DNA of 64,000 nucleotides, taken from RGIG4079 sp045531405. GTDB lineage: Bacteria > Bacteroidota > Bacteroidia > Bacteroidales > Muribaculaceae. Below the pieces are notes generated by a model, which saw only the letters and a list, made by a program, of their open reading frames with translations, was not told the origin of the DNA and searched no databases. Each line of letters begins with the position of its first letter. Position 1 is the first letter of the stretch. The stretch lies in NCBI GenBank assembly GCA_045531405.1, contig JAZSDX010000009.1, forward strand, positions 1 through 64,000, given 5' to 3'. The position numbers and the translations under genes are program-made. Below are positions 45,798-54,909 of this stretch, in pieces.

Positions 45798-46280
45798 TTA
45801 TATTTTGTTATTTTGTTTTTTAGCTTGTTTTTTGTTCTCACGTTGGCAACGGGAACAGATACCATATACATATAACGCAAAGTAGGCAGTGTGAAAAGTA
45901 GGATATCGACGAGAATTTAGCATATTTACGAGTGCGATATCTTTGACTTCTTTTATGCGTCCACACTGAGTACATATCAAATGGTGATGATTCCCTATGC
46001 CTGTTACTCTTTCATATTGAGCCGATTTGCCATCAAATTGATGCTTGCGAAGTAATCCACAATCAACAAATAATTGGATAGAATTGTAGAGCGTTGCTTT
46101 GCTTACATGAAAACCATCTTGTTCCAATGCAGTATAGAGCATTTCGATAGAGAAATGCTCTGCAATGTCAAATACTTTATCCAATATGGCATAGCGTTCA
46201 GGGGTGCGTCTTAGTCGATTAGTATTAATATACTGAGTAAGCGTAGCCCGTGCTATTGTTTTTGATTTTTCATCGCTCAT
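45798..46280 (-). CDS. Fur-family transcriptional regulator
   Basis: 160 residues. N-terminal winged helix (RRTPERYAILDKVFDIAEHF; HVSKATLYNSIQLFVDCGLL), a His-rich metal site GIGNHHHLICTQCGRIKEV near 95-113 and a second Cys pair ICSRCQREN near the end, i.e. a structural Zn(Cys)4 site. Fur, PerR and Zur cannot be told apart by eye. The purA neighbourhood gives no metal clue. It leads the fur-purA-DUF1015 run. Confidence 0.9.
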   Translation of the reverse strand: MSDEKSKTIARATLTQYINTNRLRRTPERYAILDKVFDIAEHFSIEMLYTALEQDGFHVSKATLYNSIQLFVDCGLLRKHQFDGKSAQYERVTGIGNHHHLICTQCGRIKEVKDIALVNMLNSRRYPTFHTAYFALYVYGICSRCQRENKKQAKKQNNKI

Positions 46281-46398
46281 ATCGTTACAAAGTTATATAA
46301 AACTTTCGGCATCTGCAAACTATATTATAACTCATTGCACTCAATGTTGATAAATAAAAAAGAAACAGCATAAACCGAGAAGTTTTGCTATTTCTTTG

Positions 46399-46486
46399 CG
46401 GAGTGAGGGGGATTCGAACCCCCGAGCCGCTTTTGGCGACTACACGCTTTCCAGGCGTGCCTCTTCAACCACTCGAGCACCACTCC
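46399..46486 (-). tRNA. tRNA-Ser (anticodon GGA)
   Basis: Minus strand: acceptor GGAGTGG/TCACTCC with one G-U pair, anticodon loop CTGGAAA giving GGA, long variable arm (GTAGTCGCCAAAAGCGGCTC) and T loop GGTTCGAATCC. CCA not encoded. 88 nt. Confidence 0.95.
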
Positions 46487-46500
46487 ATTAAATTTGAATG

Positions 46501-46508
46501 CAAAGATA
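46501..46508 (-). promoter_or_regulatory. -7 promoter element of tRNA-Ser(GGA)
   Basis: TATCTTTG on the minus strand, exact consensus, 15 bases before the tRNA. Confidence 0.6.
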
Positions 46509-46625
46509 GAGAAAAAATGAAAATTGGAGATGAAAATTGATATTTTTTTGTTTTGCAGTGAGATTAATCATTGAACAAAATGCCGATAATGGTGTTTTAT
46601 GTATAAATCTATAAATTTATATATT

Positions 46626-47690
46626 ATGAAAAAAATAGTTAGAGTTTTATCATTGTTATCAATTATGGCAATTGCCACAGCAGATGATACGGAAGCATGC
46701 ACTCGTGTTGTGTATGTTGGTAATAACGGAGAAATTATTACTGGACGTACACTTGATTGGAAAACTCCAATTGGAACTAATTTGTATGTTATGCCTCGAG
46801 GAATGGAACGAGAGGGATATGATCAGCCAAACACTATAAAATGGAAATCGAAATATGGCAGTGTGGTATCGGTTGGATATGATGTCGGAGTAAATGAAGG
46901 TATGAATGAAAAAGGGCTTGTGTGTAATTTGTTATATTTACCTGGTACGGTATATTCATTACCTAATGATACCCGACCATATATCTCGACATCGGTGTGG
47001 GCTCAATATGTGTTAGATAATTTTGCGACAACAAGTGAAGCTGTGGCAGAATTAAAAAAAGATAAATTTCAGATAAACGCACCGGCAATGCCTGGTGGAA
47101 ATGCGACAACATTACATATGGCAATTTCAGACGCATCGGGTAATAGTGCGATAGTAGAGTATATAAATGGAGTTATTTCTATACATGAAGGAGTGGAATA
47201 TCAAGTTATGACTAATGCTCCAACATACGATAAACAATTAGCTATAAATGAGTATTGGAAACGTATAGGAGGAATGAAGATGTTACCTGGAACTAACAAT
47301 AGCTCCGATAGATTTGTTAGAGCTTCGTTCTATGTTGACGCATTGCCTAAGGAAGCAACACATCAAATGGCATTGGCCGGTGTATTTGGAATTATATATA
47401 ATTGTTCGGTACCAATGGGAATCTCAACTCCCGATCAACCCGAAATATCGTCAACTCAATGGCGCTCGGTTTCGGATCAAAAGGATAAGGTGTATTATTT
47501 TGAATCAACACTCAGTCCTGCAATAATTTGGGTAGATTTAGCAAAATGCGATCTCAGAGATGGTGCCTCGGTGTTAAAATTAGATTTGATAAACAATAAA
47601 AAAACGTTGGTTGGTGAAATGAATAATATTATGGTTAAGTCCAAACCTTTTACTCCCATGTTTCACATACCAAAAGATATGAAATTATAA
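46626..47690 (+). CDS. Secreted choloylglycine-hydrolase-family enzyme (linear amide C-N hydrolase)
   Basis: 354 residues from the ATG at 46626; the earlier frame start lacks a proper signal. Signal cleavage after DTEA would expose Cys25 (CTRVVYVGNNGEIITGRTLDW). Relative to that Cys, the Arg and Asp of GRTLDW fall where bile-salt hydrolases and penicillin V acylases have Arg18 and Asp21. GMNEKGLVCNLLYLPGTVY near 107 and YQVMTNAPTYDKQLA near 197 carry the Asn-type oxyanion residues. Candidates: bile-salt deconjugation, penicillin V or N-acyl homoserine/amide hydrolysis; specificity not readable. It is behind a tRNA gene in opposite orientation and appears monocistronic. Confidence 0.88.
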   Translation: MKKIVRVLSLLSIMAIATADDTEACTRVVYVGNNGEIITGRTLDWKTPIGTNLYVMPRGMEREGYDQPNTIKWKSKYGSVVSVGYDVGVNEGMNEKGLVCNLLYLPGTVYSLPNDTRPYISTSVWAQYVLDNFATTSEAVAELKKDKFQINAPAMPGGNATTLHMAISDASGNSAIVEYINGVISIHEGVEYQVMTNAPTYDKQLAINEYWKRIGGMKMLPGTNNSSDRFVRASFYVDALPKEATHQMALAGVFGIIYNCSVPMGISTPDQPEISSTQWRSVSDQKDKVYYFESTLSPAIIWVDLAKCDLRDGASVLKLDLINNKKTLVGEMNNIMVKSKPFTPMFHIPKDMKL

Positions 47691-47714
47691 GAAGGAGAGA
47701 TAATATTGTAGTAA

Positions 47715-47760
47715 AAAGATAATGTAAGGTTGCAATATTTGTAAATCTTACATTATCTTT
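47715..47760. repeat. Perfect 14-bp inverted repeat overlapping a promoter
   Basis: AAAGATAATGTAAG (47715-47728) and its exact complement (47747-47760), 18 bases apart. The right arm contains the -7 element TATCTTTG (47754-47761), only four bases before the ATG at 47766. It could be an operator for the gene that follows, or the terminator of the upstream hydrolase gene; no T-run follows, which argues a little for the operator. Confidence 0.55.
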
Positions 47761-47765
47761 GCTTT

Positions 47766-48308
47766 ATGAAAGAGGAATTTTTTGAAACAAAAGAATTTTC
47801 AATATCGACAAGTGCATATGTTCGGTCGGTGTTGTTTTCTTTGTTGTATCGTTGGTGTTGGGTGCCAATATTAATGTTAGTTATATGTGTCATACTTGCA
47901 TTAATGTTAAATACAGCATTTCTTTATGTGGCATTAATTTTAATATTTTTAATAATACCAACGTCCTTAATGTTTGTGTATTTTGTTCAATCAACAACCA
48001 TCGAGGCGCGAATAGCTATTCTTAGAAAGAAAATAAGTATAGATAATTCAGGAATAACTGTGGATTTTGCGCCAATAAAAAGATTTAAGTATGAAAATGA
48101 GGATAGTTGTAATGATGAATTAATAGAAATACCCCCATCTTATATCCCAAGACAGAATGTGATAGGTGTTGAAAATTTGGGAAATACAGTAAGAATATAC
48201 TTAAATGGTGGAAAATATAAATTTATTTCAATTCCATTAGAGGTGGTGGAGGGAGATTGTGACGCATTTTTGGCATTCATTTTGCACTATAAGAGTGATT
48301 TTAATTGA
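47766..48308 (+). CDS. Membrane protein of unknown function, paired with a TPR protein
   Basis: 180 residues. Two hydrophobic segments near residues 36-55 (VLILMLVICVILALMLNTAF) and 57-80, then a soluble C-terminal half with strands IDNSGITVDF, PRQNVIGVENLGNTVRIYLN and YKFISIPLEVVEGD. This layout resembles YcxB-like bacterial PH-type domains behind two membrane spans, but I do not recognise it firmly. The TPR gene follows five bases after its stop, so they are a pair. If the -7 element before it is used, the mRNA would be nearly leaderless. Confidence 0.75.
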   Translation: MKEEFFETKEFSISTSAYVRSVLFSLLYRWCWVPILMLVICVILALMLNTAFLYVALILIFLIIPTSLMFVYFVQSTTIEARIAILRKKISIDNSGITVDFAPIKRFKYENEDSCNDELIEIPPSYIPRQNVIGVENLGNTVRIYLNGGKYKFISIPLEVVEGDCDAFLAFILHYKSDFN

Positions 48309-48313
48309 GAATT

Positions 48314-50524
48314 ATGACAAAAGTAGAAATATTAAATAGAAAAAAGCGTATAGTTGATTATTTGAAGCAGAATAGATTGCATGATGCCTTTCTAGAATTG
48401 AAATATTTGTCAGAATCGGCTATGGTATGGGAAATCTCTGACGAGGTGGAAAATGTAGAGAAATCATATCGATTAATGCTTGATTATGCAATGCAAGGTG
48501 CAGAAGATCCTGCTCGAAATTCATTTTATAGTGAAATAATTAATATTGTTTATAATCTGCTTGATAGAATTGTTCGTCATTTATTGTCGTTAAATGAGGC
48601 AACATTATATTATAACACTCTTAGGTATGAGCAATTACACCCGAATGATTCTATATCAAGGTTAATAAAGTCATATAAATTAGTAATTGAAAAGACGTCA
48701 ATATATAATTTAATAACATCTAATAGTGATTCGAAATCGGCACTAGAAACGATTAAAAGTAAGGAAGAATTAGAACGTCGTATTTTTAACCGTATATGGA
48801 CAACATTTCCATTGAAGAGTGAAGATGAAGAGGTGTTAAAAGAGATGATATTAGCAGATTCTTTACCTCAAGAAGTCTTAGAATTAATGCTTTCGGCGTT
48901 GTTATTGGGAATGATTGAGTTTTATGACCAAAAACGTTTTAGGCTATTGTTGTATGCATATCAAAGCGAAAATGAAATTATCTCGGTAAAGGCATTAGTC
49001 GCAATTTTAATCTCAATGCATATATATGGACAATATATAAATGACACAAAATTAGTCAATCAACTTGAGACAATAAAAGATACTCCTTTATGGAATTCAG
49101 ATATAAAAACAGCTTATCTTGAGTTTGTTAAAACCAAAGATACAGAGAGAATTAGTCGCAAAATGCAAGAAGAGTTAATTCCTGAGATGCTTAAGTTGCG
49201 ACCAGATGTATATAAAAAACTCAATGATTCAACAGCTTTGATTGATTTGTCTTCAATGGAGGAAAATCCTGAATGGGAGGAGTTGTTGCAAAATTCAGGA
49301 ATAGTAGATAAAATCAAAGAGTTGAATGACCTACAAGAGGAAGGAAGTGATGTGTTTATGAGTACATTTTCTCATTTAAAATCTTATCCTTTCTTTTCAG
49401 AGATTGCAAATTGGTTTCTACCTTTTACTGTAGAAAATTCGTTGGTTTCGGAAACATTAGGGTCCGACGTAACTTTGGTTGGAGATATTATTAAAAATGC
49501 TCCATATTTATGCAATAGTGATAAATATTCTTTTTTATTGTCGCTTGGCACTATCCCACAAAATCAACGTCAATTGATGTTGTCACAGTTTGAACAGCAA
49601 CGTCAACTTATGAAAGATGCTGGTGAGTCTGTATCGGAGATGACAAAGTCTAACCAACGAAAAAATATAATGAATAAGTATTTGCAAGACTTATATCGTT
49701 TTTTTAAGCTTTTTCGTAGAAAAGGAGAATTTTTTGATCCATTCCGAATGCCCATGAATTTGCTAAATTTCCCATTGCTGTCAAAAGATTTAGATGATGT
49801 AGATACATTAACATTGGTTGCGGAGTTTTATTTCCGTCGTAAATATTATAAAGAGGCTTTAGATGTGTTTTTGTCTATTTCAGATAAAATTCCACCGTCG
49901 GCACCAATTTTTCAAAAAATTGGATATTGTTATCAACAAGAAGGAGATATAATAAATGCGTTAAAATACTATGAGCAATCAGAATTGTTGAAATCGGATA
50001 GCTTGTGGACTTTGCGAAGAATTGGCGCTTGTTATAGAGCGTTAAATCAGCCACAAAAGGCATTGCTTTATTTTGAACGAGTATTAAGCTATTCTCCAGA
50101 TGATTTGAACGCAACAATAAATATAGGACATTGTTATCTTGAACTTGGGGAGTATAAGGATGCAATAAAAAATTACTATAAAGTAGAATTTCTTGATGAA
50201 AAATCAACTAAATCATGGCGACCATTAGCATGGTGTTTGCTATTGGCGGGAGAATATGAGCAAAGTAAGGTTTATTATGAAAAAGTATTAAGTGAAAATC
50301 CGACAAAAGAAGATTTTCTTAATATGGGTCATCTATATTTAACTCAAGGGCAAATGCAAATAGCAATAGAATATTATAAAAAATATATAAATCAATGCGA
50401 GGGAGATACTAAGGATTTGATTAATGCCTTAAATGCAGATGAAAAATATTTGATTGAAATGGGGGTAGATATTTCATTGATCCCATTTTTGATTGATGCA
50501 TTATTATATTCAATTGATAAATAA
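48314..50524 (+). CDS. Large tetratricopeptide-repeat protein
   Basis: About 736 residues from the ATG at 48314; a TTG at 48305 is less likely. No signal peptide, so cytosolic or peripheral. The first ~480 residues are helical without a recognised domain. From ~510 to ~690 there are at least five TPR units (PIFQKIGYCYQQEGDIINAL KYYEQ; TLRRIGACYRALNQPQKALL; ATINIGHCYLELGEYKDAIK; LAWCLLLAGEYEQSKVYYEK; FLNMGHLYLTQGQMQIAIEY). TPRs serve protein binding; the partner is likely the membrane protein encoded just before it. Function otherwise unknown. Confidence 0.85.
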   Translation: MTKVEILNRKKRIVDYLKQNRLHDAFLELKYLSESAMVWEISDEVENVEKSYRLMLDYAMQGAEDPARNSFYSEIINIVYNLLDRIVRHLLSLNEATLYYNTLRYEQLHPNDSISRLIKSYKLVIEKTSIYNLITSNSDSKSALETIKSKEELERRIFNRIWTTFPLKSEDEEVLKEMILADSLPQEVLELMLSALLLGMIEFYDQKRFRLLLYAYQSENEIISVKALVAILISMHIYGQYINDTKLVNQLETIKDTPLWNSDIKTAYLEFVKTKDTERISRKMQEELIPEMLKLRPDVYKKLNDSTALIDLSSMEENPEWEELLQNSGIVDKIKELNDLQEEGSDVFMSTFSHLKSYPFFSEIANWFLPFTVENSLVSETLGSDVTLVGDIIKNAPYLCNSDKYSFLLSLGTIPQNQRQLMLSQFEQQRQLMKDAGESVSEMTKSNQRKNIMNKYLQDLYRFFKLFRRKGEFFDPFRMPMNLLNFPLLSKDLDDVDTLTLVAEFYFRRKYYKEALDVFLSISDKIPPSAPIFQKIGYCYQQEGDIINALKYYEQSELLKSDSLWTLRRIGACYRALNQPQKALLYFERVLSYSPDDLNATINIGHCYLELGEYKDAIKNYYKVEFLDEKSTKSWRPLAWCLLLAGEYEQSKVYYEKVLSENPTKEDFLNMGHLYLTQGQMQIAIEYYKKYINQCEGDTKDLINALNADEKYLIEMGVDISLIPFLIDALLYSIDK

Positions 50525-50539
50525 TCAAAAAATATTACC

Positions 50540-50547
50540 TACCTTTG
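50540..50547 (+). promoter_or_regulatory. -7 promoter element of the DUF4293 gene
   Basis: TACCTTTG, exact consensus, 41 bases before the ATG at 50589 and 15 bases past the TPR gene. Confidence 0.6.
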
Positions 50548-50588
50548 CAATACTAAAAAATAATAAACTAATTAATATTAAAAATAAT

Positions 50589-50993
50589 ATGGTAATTCAA
50601 CGTTGGCAATCGGTTTTCTTGTTCTTTGCATCAATAATGATGGGATTTTATTCATTTCTTCCATTAGCAACTCAGGGAGATATAACTTTTCTGCCATATA
50701 AACAACCAGTATATTTAATACTTAATATATTAATTGCGTTGTTGTCGTTAGTTTCGATTTTTTTATACAAAAACTTGTCTCGACAAAAATTGGTTGTTAA
50801 AGTCAATATATTTCTAATATTATTTTCTGCGATAGTTGGCGCTACATTGATTTATCTTAATATGCCAAATGTAGAGGTTGTTTGGACGGCAGGCCCATTA
50901 TTGTTGCTCTGCTCGTTTTTGATGTCAATAGCTGCTATGCGTCGAATAAATCACGACGATAAATTACTAAAGGCGGCAGATCGCATTCGATAA
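50589..50993 (+). CDS. DUF4293 family membrane protein
   Basis: 134 residues from the ATG at 50589, which fits the family opening (MVIQRWQSVFLFFASIMMGF) and lies behind a -7 element; an earlier frame would reach into the TPR gene. Four membrane spans. Bacteroidetes-specific family of unknown function. Often seen near rho or uvrA-type housekeeping genes; here it converges on uvrA. Confidence 0.85.
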   Translation: MVIQRWQSVFLFFASIMMGFYSFLPLATQGDITFLPYKQPVYLILNILIALLSLVSIFLYKNLSRQKLVVKVNIFLILFSAIVGATLIYLNMPNVEVVWTAGPLLLLCSFLMSIAAMRRINHDDKLLKAADRIR

Positions 50994-51024
50994 CTTTTTG
51001 CACCATTATTTTTTTATAAATAGG

Positions 51025-51048
51025 CGAGAGGGATTTATATCCCTCTCG
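51025..51048. terminator. Bidirectional terminator between the DUF4293 gene and uvrA
   Basis: Perfect 10-bp stem CGAGAGGGAT (51025-51034) / ATCCCTCTCG (51039-51048), loop TTAT. Confidence 0.8.
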
Positions 51049-51056
51049 TAGTATAT

Positions 51057-53846
51057 TTATAGTTTTAGTTTTTCTTTTAGATAAGTTCCGGTGTGACTTT
51101 CTGGACATTTCACGATATCTTCGGGAGTGCCGCATATCACTATATTGCCACCGGCTTCGCCACCTTTTGGACCAATATCTATTATGTAATCGGCACATTT
51201 TATCACATCCATATTGTGCTCTATTATAATGACAGTGTGCCCTTTAGATATTAATCTATTAAAAGAATTCATCAACGTATTGATGTCGTGAAAGTGCAAC
51301 CCGGTAGTTGGCTCATCAAATATAAACATTGTGGGGTGTGGCTTTTCGCTTGAAAGAAAATATGCAAGTTTGATTCTTTGATTTTCACCTCCCGATAAGG
51401 TGGAAGAGGGTTGCCCTAATTTAATATATCCCAGTCCAACATCTTGTAATGGTTGCAAACGATTGACGATTTTTCGTTCTGTAGAGCCATTACCTTCGCT
51501 AAAAAACTCTATTGCTTGATTTACCGTCATATTTAGAACATTATTAATATTCATGTCTCGGTATTCGATATCAAGAATGTCACGCTTGAAACGTTCTCCA
51601 TGGCAAGATTCACAAGGGATTGTGATATCAGCCATAAATTGCATTTCAATAGTAATGGTTCCCTCTCCTTTACATTCTTCACATCGTCCTCCTTCGGCAT
51701 TGAATGAGAAATGAGCAGGGGTAAATCCCATTTGTTTGGCACTTTGCTGATCGGCATATAGTTTTCTAATTTCATCATATGCCTTTAGATATGTTGCAGC
51801 ATTGCTACGTGTTGATTTGCCAATAGGATTCTGGTCAATAAATTCAATAGATGTGATTCGAGAAATGTCACCTTTTAATCCATGGTGAGCACCAGGGACA
51901 TCTCCCGATTCTCCGAGATGTCGAACCATTGCACGATAAAGGATGTCGCGAACAAGTGTTGATTTTCCTGAGCCACTAACTCCCGTAACTACGGTAAGGA
52001 TTCCAAGAGGGAATTTTACATTGATGTTTTTGAGGTTGTGTTCCCTTGCTCCTTCTACTTCAATGAAACTATTCCATTTACGACGGTGTATTGGTATAGG
52101 TATTGATTTTTCTTTGTTTAGATATTGTAGGGTATAACTATTTGTTGCTTCCTTTAGATTGTTTATTTCCCCTTGATATATTATCTCCCCACCAAGACGA
52201 CCTGCTTTAGGTCCGACATCAATTATATAATCGGCAGCTCGCATTATTTCTTCGTCGTGTTCAACAACAACGACAGTGTTTCCAATGCTTTGTAATTTGC
52301 GAAGCACTTTAATTAATTGTTGCGTGTCTCGAGAGTGGAGTCCAATACTTGGCTCGTCAAGAATGTATAGTGAACCAACAAGGCTACTACCTAATGATGT
52401 AGCAAGGTTGATTCGTTGGCTTTCTCCTCCCGATAGAGTTGAAGATAAACGATCAAGAGTGAGATATCCTAACCCAACATCAACAAGGAATCCAAGTCGG
52501 TTCGTGATTTCAGTTAATAATCTATTAGCAATATGTTTTTCAATTTCAGTAAGACAAAGTTGCTGGAACCATAATAGTAATTCATGGATTGACATTATTA
52601 CTATATCCGAAATGCTTTTGTTTGCAATTTTTACATAAGAAGCCTCTTGGCGAAGACGGTTGCCATTGCATTTTGGGCATATTGTTTTGCCACGATAACG
52701 AGCCAACATGACTCGATATTGGATTTTATATTGATTATCTTCAATCATTTTGAAGAACCCATCAATTCCCTTAAAATCTCCATGCCCATGCCAAAGCACA
52801 TCTTTTTCATTTTTAGTTAAATCACAATATGGTCGATGTATGGGGAATTTTATTTGGGGGGCGATGTGAATTAAATGTTTTTTCCATTCGCTCATTTTTT
52901 CTCCACGCCAACACATTACGGCATCATCATATATTGATAATGTTGGATTTGGTATCACTAATGTCTCATCAATGCCAACTGTTTTTCCAAATCCTTCACA
53001 ACAAGGACATGCCCCATATGGATTGTTAAAGTTGAACATTTGTTCATTAGGTTCAGTAAATGTGATGCCATCAGCTTCAAATCGTTTTGAAAAATTATGG
53101 TATTTAATATTTCCCCCCTCCCATATAACAATAACGCATTCTTCATTTCCCTCAAAGAATGCAGTTTCAGTAGATTCGGCTAATCGACTTAATTCATCTC
53201 CGTGGTGATTAACTGAGAGTCTATCTATAACCAATAGATAGTCGTTTGCATGTTCATTGTCTATATTTTCTAATAGATTTTCAATTAAAACAAATTCAGA
53301 CCCTTTGAGTAAACGAGTATATCCACCTTTTAGTAATACATTTAATTGAGTTATAAAAGGACGGTTATTGGGAATTTTAATTGGACATGTAACAGCGATG
53401 CGAGTACCCTCGGGATAACTGGTCGCTAAATTTAGAACATCTTCAATGGTGTCTTTTTTTACTTCTTGCCCAGAAATCGGAGAAATTGTTTTGCCTATTC
53501 TGGCAAAAAGAAGTCGCAAGTAGTCATATATTTCAGTAGATGTGCCAACGGTACTTCTTGGGTTACGAGTGTTTACTTTTTGTTCAATAGCGATTGCTGG
53601 AGGTAACCCCTTAATATAATCACATTCAGGTTTTGCCATTTTACCCATGAATTGACGTGCATAAGAAGATAAACTCTCAACATATCTGCGTTGACCTTCT
53701 GCATATAGAGTGTCAAAAGCTAAAGAAGATTTGCCAGAACCTGAAAGCCCGGTAATAACAATAAATTTATTTCGAGGCAAAACAACATCAATATTCTTTA
53801 GATTATTAATGCGAGCCCCTTTTATCGTAATATTCTTGTCGTCCAT
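51057..53846 (-). CDS. uvrA: Excinuclease ABC subunit A
   Basis: 929 residues from the ATG at 53846. Two ABC ATPase modules: Walker A GLSGSGKSSLAFD near 30 and GVSGSGKSTLVRD near 628, signatures STLSGGESQRI near 470 and STLSGGENQRI near 820, plus the zinc modules CPCCEGFG..., CPKCNGNRLR and CEECKGEGTITIE..CESCHG. Role: damage recognition in nucleotide-excision repair. Length fits the family. Monocistronic. Confidence 0.97.
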   Translation of the reverse strand: MDDKNITIKGARINNLKNIDVVLPRNKFIVITGLSGSGKSSLAFDTLYAEGQRRYVESLSSYARQFMGKMAKPECDYIKGLPPAIAIEQKVNTRNPRSTVGTSTEIYDYLRLLFARIGKTISPISGQEVKKDTIEDVLNLATSYPEGTRIAVTCPIKIPNNRPFITQLNVLLKGGYTRLLKGSEFVLIENLLENIDNEHANDYLLVIDRLSVNHHGDELSRLAESTETAFFEGNEECVIVIWEGGNIKYHNFSKRFEADGITFTEPNEQMFNFNNPYGACPCCEGFGKTVGIDETLVIPNPTLSIYDDAVMCWRGEKMSEWKKHLIHIAPQIKFPIHRPYCDLTKNEKDVLWHGHGDFKGIDGFFKMIEDNQYKIQYRVMLARYRGKTICPKCNGNRLRQEASYVKIANKSISDIVIMSIHELLLWFQQLCLTEIEKHIANRLLTEITNRLGFLVDVGLGYLTLDRLSSTLSGGESQRINLATSLGSSLVGSLYILDEPSIGLHSRDTQQLIKVLRKLQSIGNTVVVVEHDEEIMRAADYIIDVGPKAGRLGGEIIYQGEINNLKEATNSYTLQYLNKEKSIPIPIHRRKWNSFIEVEGAREHNLKNINVKFPLGILTVVTGVSGSGKSTLVRDILYRAMVRHLGESGDVPGAHHGLKGDISRITSIEFIDQNPIGKSTRSNAATYLKAYDEIRKLYADQQSAKQMGFTPAHFSFNAEGGRCEECKGEGTITIEMQFMADITIPCESCHGERFKRDILDIEYRDMNINNVLNMTVNQAIEFFSEGNGSTERKIVNRLQPLQDVGLGYIKLGQPSSTLSGGENQRIKLAYFLSSEKPHPTMFIFDEPTTGLHFHDINTLMNSFNRLISKGHTVIIIEHNMDVIKCADYIIDIGPKGGEAGGNIVICGTPEDIVKCPESHTGTYLKEKLKL

Positions 53847-54056
53847 AATTATATGCAAAGTTACATTTTCTTATTTGTTTTTAAGGGGTATTAATGTTTA
53901 TTATTGTAGTTTTTTAGATTATTCACGATTAAATTTGCTCTATTGAATGAAATTATCTAATTTAGCACTTAGAAATAAAAAAAACTACATAATCATAATA
54001 ACTATTTGCTAAACAAAAGTGTTATATAAATGTAGTAACCCATAAATTTCATAAAT

Positions 54057-54257
54057 ATGAAAAATTTTAATATTATTTTAGCAGTTTTAGGTGGAGCGTT
54101 GGCCGGGGCGGCAGTCGGATTACTTTTTGCTCCATGTAAAGGCAAAGACACAAGGGCAAAGATCAAAGAATATCTCAAAGCTCGTGGGATAACGCTCAAA
54201 AAAGAAAAGATTGAAGAATTAGCAACTCAAATTGAGGCAGAATTGGCAAATAAGTAA
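54057..54257 (+). CDS. YtxH-domain small membrane-associated protein (first of two)
   Basis: 66 residues: a Gly/Ala-rich hydrophobic segment ILAVLGGALAGAAVGLLFAP at the N-terminus, then a charged helix (TRAKIKEYLKARGITLKKEK). The GxxxG-rich span followed by FAPxKGxxTR is the YtxH signature. Function unsettled; general-stress association in Bacillus. First of a four-gene run (54057-55179) ending at prmA. Confidence 0.85.
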   Translation: MKNFNIILAVLGGALAGAAVGLLFAPCKGKDTRAKIKEYLKARGITLKKEKIEELATQIEAELANK

Positions 54258-54280
54258 GAGTAATAAAATTTACAAGTAAT

Positions 54281-54481
54281 ATGAGTAATAATTTAAATTG
54301 GTTATATGCTTTTATCGGTGGCGCAATTTTGGGCGCAGGAGTAGCAATTTTGTTTGCTCCCGAGAAAGGGGAAGATTTGAGGAATCGCATAAAAGATATG
54401 CTAAAAAAGAAGGGTCTAAATTGTTGTGATTCAGAATTGGATAAACTTATTGAACAATTAACAGAAGACGCCGAAAACTAA
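54281..54481 (+). CDS. YtxH-domain small membrane-associated protein (second of two)
   Basis: 66 residues, same plan as the gene 23 bases upstream: WLYAFIGGAILGAGVAILFA then PEKGEDLRNRIKDML and a C-terminal acidic helix. The two are tandem paralogues of equal length; this one has CC in the middle (GLNCCDSELD). A hairpin follows at 54498-54529. Confidence 0.85.
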   Translation: MSNNLNWLYAFIGGAILGAGVAILFAPEKGEDLRNRIKDMLKKKGLNCCDSELDKLIEQLTEDAEN

Positions 54482-54497
54482 TTTTTATAATAAATCG

Positions 54498-54529
54498 ACA
54501 TCGGCCAGACGTAAAGTATTGGTCGATGT
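54498..54529 (+). terminator. Hairpin between the second YtxH gene and the holin-like gene
   Basis: Stem ACATCGGCCA (54498-54507) / TGGTCGATGT (54520-54529), ten pairs with one G-U. Only a weak T tract follows, so it may attenuate or protect rather than end the transcript. Confidence 0.55.
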
Positions 54530-54547
54530 TGTTATAGTTATATTTTT

Positions 54548-54907
54548 ATGATAGAGAATAACCAATCAATAAGAGAACTATGGAAATGTATTAAGCGATA
54601 CATTGCCTTAAATATTGATAATGCAAAGTTAAATTTAACAGAAAAATTGACACTCATATTTGCTGCGACAGCATTTTATTTTGTCGCGATATTATTGAGT
54701 GTTGTCATTGTGTTTTTTGTGTCAATGGCAATGTGTGAAATGCTATCTCAATATTTAGATATATTATATGTATACCTAATTATGAGTGTATTTTATTTAC
54801 TATTGCTATTTATTATATATTTGATGAAGAAAGTGCTATTTTTGAATCCAATTTCAAAATTTATTTCAAGATTAATGTTGAATCCACCAAAAGAAAATAA
54901 TGAATAA
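54548..54907 (+). CDS. Phage-holin-superfamily-6-like membrane protein
   Basis: 119 residues with two long hydrophobic segments (LIFAATAFYFVAILLSVVIV and VYLIMSVFYLLLLFIIYLMK) separated by a short loop, and an amphipathic N-terminal helix. This is the Phage_holin_3_6 / Actinobacterial-holin-X plan; in chromosomal YtxH cassettes the protein is not phage-related. It overlaps nothing and precedes the next gene by two bases. Confidence 0.75.
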   Translation: MIENNQSIRELWKCIKRYIALNIDNAKLNLTEKLTLIFAATAFYFVAILLSVVIVFFVSMAMCEMLSQYLDILYVYLIMSVFYLLLLFIIYLMKKVLFLNPISKFISRLMLNPPKENNE

Positions 54908-54909
54908 TT

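Noticed and set aside
54548..54907. Prophage remnant because of the holin-like protein
   Set aside because: No other phage genes nearby; the gene sits in a YtxH cassette typical of chromosomes.
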